From: Colivivens sp964537205
Lineage (GTDB): Bacteria > Bacteroidota > Bacteroidia > Bacteroidales > Bacteroidaceae
DNA length: 17,210 bases
Assembly: GCA_964537205.1 (NCBI GenBank)
Contig: CAZHZH010000061.1
Coordinates: forward strand, 1-17,210
Direction: 5' to 3'
Numbering within the stretch: position 1 is the stretch's first letter; each line of letters starts with the position of its first letter. Below, piece after piece: positions 14,581 to 17,210 of the stretch. A program made the position numbers and the translations under genes. Under the pieces are notes generated by a model. The model was not told the DNA's origin and searched no databases. It saw only the letters and a program-made list of their open reading frames with translations.

Positions 14581-15093
14581 ATGAAAAGATTAGTATTATC
14601 GTTAATGATCGGTTTATGTTGCATTGCAACAAACGCGCAAAAATTCGCTTTGGTCGATATGGAATACATATTGAAAAACGTACCCGCCTATGAGCGCGCA
14701 AACGAGCAGCTCAATCAAATCTCCAAGAAATGGGAGAACGAGGTTGAGACCATCCTGAAAGAAGTTGAGACAATGTACAAGAAGTATCAGTCGGAAGTAG
14801 TGTTCCTGTCGGACGCGCAAAAGCAAAAGACAGAGGAGTCCATCATGGCGAAAGAAAAGGAGGCAAGCGACCTTAAGAAGAAATACTTCGGCAGCGAGGG
14901 CGAACTGTACAAGAAGCGCCAAAGTTTGATGTCACCAATACAAGATGAGATATACAACGCCGTCAAAGACATCTGTGACCAGAAAGGCTACCAGCTTGTT
15001 CTCGACCGCGCCTCGGGCGGAAGCATCATATACGCTTCTCCTAAAATCGACATAAGCGACGAGGTGCTTCAGAAACTCGGATATTCATATTAA
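14581..15093 (+). CDS. Skp/OmpH family periplasmic chaperone, first copy
   Basis: This 170-residue protein has a signal peptide cut after TNA before Gln20. A short beta part (KFALVDMEYILKNVPAYE) leads into a long Lys/Glu-rich coiled coil (about 45-125), then a closing helix and beta strand (YQLVLDRASGGSIIYASPKIDISDEV). This is the layout of Skp, a trimeric chaperone that holds unfolded outer-membrane proteins and hands them to BamA. The gene begins 27 nt after bamA. The tail after the coiled coil (about 130-170) corresponds to the second half of the Skp body domain. Paired skp genes next to bamA are usual in Bacteroidota. Confidence 0.9.
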   Translation: MKRLVLSLMIGLCCIATNAQKFALVDMEYILKNVPAYERANEQLNQISKKWENEVETILKEVETMYKKYQSEVVFLSDAQKQKTEESIMAKEKEASDLKKKYFGSEGELYKKRQSLMSPIQDEIYNAVKDICDQKGYQLVLDRASGGSIIYASPKIDISDEVLQKLGYSY

Positions 15094-15109
15094 AGACAAG
15101 TAATATATA

Positions 15110-15622
15110 ATGAAGATAACAATGAAAAAAATTCTATTCCTTGCGCTCGTCGTTCTTCCGATGAGTGTGTTAGCGCAGCAAAAGTTCGCGCATGTTAACT
15201 CCACATTAATCGTTCAAGCCATGCCTGAATACACAACGGCACAGAGCGAGATACAAACGTTGGCACAACAGTATGAGAATGAGTTGAAGCTCATGCAAGA
15301 CGAGTTGCAAACCAAGCTGGACGACTACCAAAAGAACGCGTCCACCCTACCCGACGCGACAAAGCAGCGTCGTGAGCAGGAATTGCAGGATTTGAACCAG
15401 CGTCTTGAACAATACTACCAGACAAGCCAGCAGGAACTGCAGAAGACACAGCAAACCAAGTTGGCTGAGATCTCAGAGAAAGTAGGCAAGGCCATCAAGG
15501 AAGTTGGGACAGCGGGAGGATACGTATATGTGATGGATATTTCCTCCGGCATCCCGTTCATCAACGAGACAATCAGCACCGACGTAACCGACCAGGTGAA
15601 GGCAAAGTTAGGAATCAAATAA
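15110..15622 (+). CDS. Skp/OmpH family periplasmic chaperone, second copy
   Basis: The product is 170 residues from the ATG at 15110, or 166 from the in-frame ATG at 15122, which gives a more typical signal peptide (MKKILFLALVVLPMSVLA, cut before Gln-Gln). The body matches the first copy in plan: FAHVNSTLIVQAMPEY at the start, a coiled coil, then GYVYVMDISSGIPFINETISTDVTDQVKAKLG. The coiled coil is markedly rich in Gln and Thr (for example QQELQKTQQTK), where the first copy is Lys/Glu-rich. The two copies have probably diverged in client or partner preference. The gene lies 16 nt after the first copy and ends the unit before a strong hairpin. Confidence 0.9.
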   Translation: MKITMKKILFLALVVLPMSVLAQQKFAHVNSTLIVQAMPEYTTAQSEIQTLAQQYENELKLMQDELQTKLDDYQKNASTLPDATKQRREQELQDLNQRLEQYYQTSQQELQKTQQTKLAEISEKVGKAIKEVGTAGGYVYVMDISSGIPFINETISTDVTDQVKAKLGIK

Positions 15623-15638
15623 CAAAACCACACAAACC

Positions 15639-15688
15639 ATATAAAGGGAAATCCTAAGGTGTAGTAACCCAAGGATTTCCCTTTATAT
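15639..15688. terminator. Hairpin with 17 bp perfect stem, probably a two-way terminator
   Basis: ATATAAAGGGAAATCCT (15639-15655) and its exact complement at 15672-15688 form a 17 bp stem with a 16 nt loop. It lies between the stops of the convergent skp and regulator genes, 16 nt and 20 nt away. The ends of the stem are A/T-rich on both strands, so it could stop transcription from either side, although a long T-run is missing. Confidence 0.85.
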
Positions 15689-15708
15689 TATATATAATGT
15701 ATAGAGTA

Positions 15709-17210
15709 TCAGTTCTCGTTCTGAGGATCTGTTTGTTGCTGGTCTATTTCATTTTTCACATTCTCATGCGCTCTCTGGCTCAACGAGCTAAACCTGTAGG
15801 TTTCATTGAGAATCCAATCATACTGACTTTTATAATTATAGTATGATGAACGGGGTACATGCACCGCAGATATTATTTCCTGTTCCGTTAAGCCTAAAAG
15901 CATTAGATAACAGACCTTCGTCCTCTGCTCGCTGGATCTGACGCTTCCCTCCCGCAGACGCTGTCTGAAGTCTGGGTACAGAGTGTCCACGGCATTGAAG
16001 AGTTCGCGCCATTCAAACCCTGCAAACTGATAGTTGTGAATCAGTTTACGGAGCATGTTATCTATCAATTCTTCAGGGAACGTGTGTAAAGTTGACGCAT
16101 GAGCCACGAACATTAATTTCTCATTCTGTTTGTGGGCATCATCCAACTGTATTTCTTTGTTCTCTATTTCTTTTTTGGCATTATCAAGTGCGGCATCCTT
16201 CTCGCTCAGCTGTTTTTCCGACTCTTTCAGCGTTTCCATCGTGTCTGCATGTAGTCTTTGCCACCTTTCAGTCTCCTCTGTTTTCCGCTCGACATTTGCT
16301 TGCAACTCTTTGTTGTCCTCTTGCTGTTTCACCACTATCCCTTTAAGATCGAGCATTTCTTTGAGATGTCGATTTTTTCGATACATAAAAAACGAACCTC
16401 CAATTAGAACCGCCACAACAAAAGCGACAATCAATATTACCACGGCATTATGCATTTGTGCGTTCTGTTGTGATAATTCCAATTCCTTCACAAGGTCTCT
16501 GTAATACTTAAATCGGTTGTGCTCGACGAACGCCTGTGTCTGCCGCTCGCCCAAGTCTAAGGAATCACTTAGTTCCATGTGCAACTTGGCACATTTGTTT
16601 GCCTCAGAATCTTTACTTAGATGCATATATATGTCATACAGCATCTCCACCGATGAATACATGCACATCAAGTTCTTTCCATTTTCAAGTACTCGCTTAA
16701 ACGCTTCTTCGCTCAATGTGTTTTCGCCAAGCATATTATAATAGTACCCGTAAGCCTGGCACACATAATCATCCTCGTAGCCTATGCCCGTCTTTTCAAT
16801 CAATTCCACACATCTTTTTGCGTTTACACTGTCACGAAGGAGCGACAAATGCAAAAGCATGGAACTGAGTATTCGCTGCTGTTCCTGTAGCTGCCGGAGT
16901 CTGTCCGGATTGTCACCGATATGTGGATTCAAACAAATGGAATCGAGTGTGAAGAGAATTACAGCGTGCGATTCGTCCACTTTCTTCTGCCTATCTAACG
17001 CATCACTATAATGCAACAGACAAATGAGTTCAGTCTTCCCTATGGCTTTTGAAATTTTATATTCTTTCTCTGCGTAGCGACATCCGTCGTCATAGTCGAG
17101 CATATTGCTGCTATACAACAGCTGCAAGTTGGAATAAGTGTTCCTCAGCATAAGAGAGTCACAGTTCTTGCCGTTCTCCGCCGTCTCCTCCGCCTTCAAG
17201 AAGTATTCAA
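15709..17210 (-). CDS. TPR / membrane / coiled-coil / HTH regulator, N-terminal part outside window
   Basis: The frame stays open past the right edge: codons for Glu-Tyr-Phe precede the TTG at 17199, so the N-terminus is missing. About 499 residues are visible. The first 230 are helical with TPR-like repeats (for example YVCQAYGYYYNMLGENTLSEEAFKRVLENG), likely periplasmic. One membrane segment follows, rich in Val, Ile and Ala (encoded at about 16387-16450). Then comes a long coiled coil rich in Glu and Lys (about 16150-16370), and a C-terminal part whose LGLTEQEIISAVHVPRSSYYNYKS (encoded at about 15829-15900) looks like a helix-turn-helix. Bacteroidota have many such proteins (DUF6377-like and relatives) that pass a periplasmic signal to a cytoplasmic DNA-binding end. 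No kinase or phosphoacceptor motif is seen. It faces the skp genes, and its targets are unknown. Confidence 0.75.
   Translation of the reverse strand, partial: EYFLKAEETAENGKNCDSLMLRNTYSNLQLLYSSNMLDYDDGCRYAEKEYKISKAIGKTELICLLHYSDALDRQKKVDESHAVILFTLDSICLNPHIGDNPDRLRQLQEQQRILSSMLLHLSLLRDSVNAKRCVELIEKTGIGYEDDYVCQAYGYYYNMLGENTLSEEAFKRVLENGKNLMCMYSSVEMLYDIYMHLSKDSEANKCAKLHMELSDSLDLGERQTQAFVEHNRFKYYRDLVKELELSQQNAQMHNAVVILIVAFVVAVLIGGSFFMYRKNRHLKEMLDLKGIVVKQQEDNKELQANVERKTEETERWQRLHADTMETLKESEKQLSEKDAALDNAKKEIENKEIQLDDAHKQNEKLMFVAHASTLHTFPEELIDNMLRKLIHNYQFAGFEWRELFNAVDTLYPDFRQRLREGSVRSSEQRTKVCYLMLLGLTEQEIISAVHVPRSSYYNYKSQYDWILNETYRFSSLSQRAHENVKNEIDQQQTDPQNEN

Overview
The window reads as a chromosomal segment from a member of the Bacteroidota, most likely order Bacteroidales (Prevotella/Bacteroides-like). 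The reasons are: promoters of the TTG / TAnnTTTG type and none of the E. coli type; weak or absent Shine-Dalgarno sequences in front of clear genes; signal peptides ending in Ala-X-Ala before Gln; a PorG-like gene followed by uppS, bamA and two skp/ompH genes, an order also known from Porphyromonas gingivalis; and a TPR / membrane / coiled-coil / helix-turn-helix regulator of the Bacteroidota style. No transposase, integrase, tRNA, rRNA or CRISPR array was seen.

Layout. (1) 1-237: 3' end of an unrecognised gene. (2) 238-1189: about 1 kb without a convincing gene, but with repeats. A degenerate 32-33 nt repeat (325-427) is followed by two arrays with an exact 22 nt step (475-562 and 779-888), both built around CAAYTG/CAGTTG cores. 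This is the least explained part of the window. (3) 1190-4291: a promoter, then a two-gene unit of a membrane-anchored SGNH hydrolase and an MBOAT acyltransferase, which looks like a compact apparatus for O-acetylating a cell-surface glycan. (4) 4375-9033: a second promoter, a possible 10-codon leader, a secreted GH30 glycosidase, a secreted protein with two GH43-type catalytic domains, and ribD (riboflavin synthesis) only 12 nt downstream. (5) 9104-15622: a third promoter and a tightly packed unit: Asp-box lipoprotein (DUF6242-like), PorG/DUF6089-like barrel protein, uppS, bamA, skp, skp. It joins undecaprenyl diphosphate synthesis to outer-membrane protein insertion and its periplasmic chaperones. 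(6) 15639-15688: a long hairpin, probably a two-way terminator. (7) 15709-17210, minus strand: a TPR/TM/coiled-coil/HTH regulator running off the right edge.

Taken together, most genes serve the cell envelope: surface-glycan modification, glycan breakdown, lipid carrier synthesis and outer-membrane assembly. ribD is the metabolic outlier. Every gene with a clear identity belongs to a known family. I found no wholly new multi-gene system. The observations most worth following are the 22 nt phased arrays, the double GH43 protein, the leader ORF overlapping the GH30 start, and the dinucleotide runs in the lipoprotein gene.
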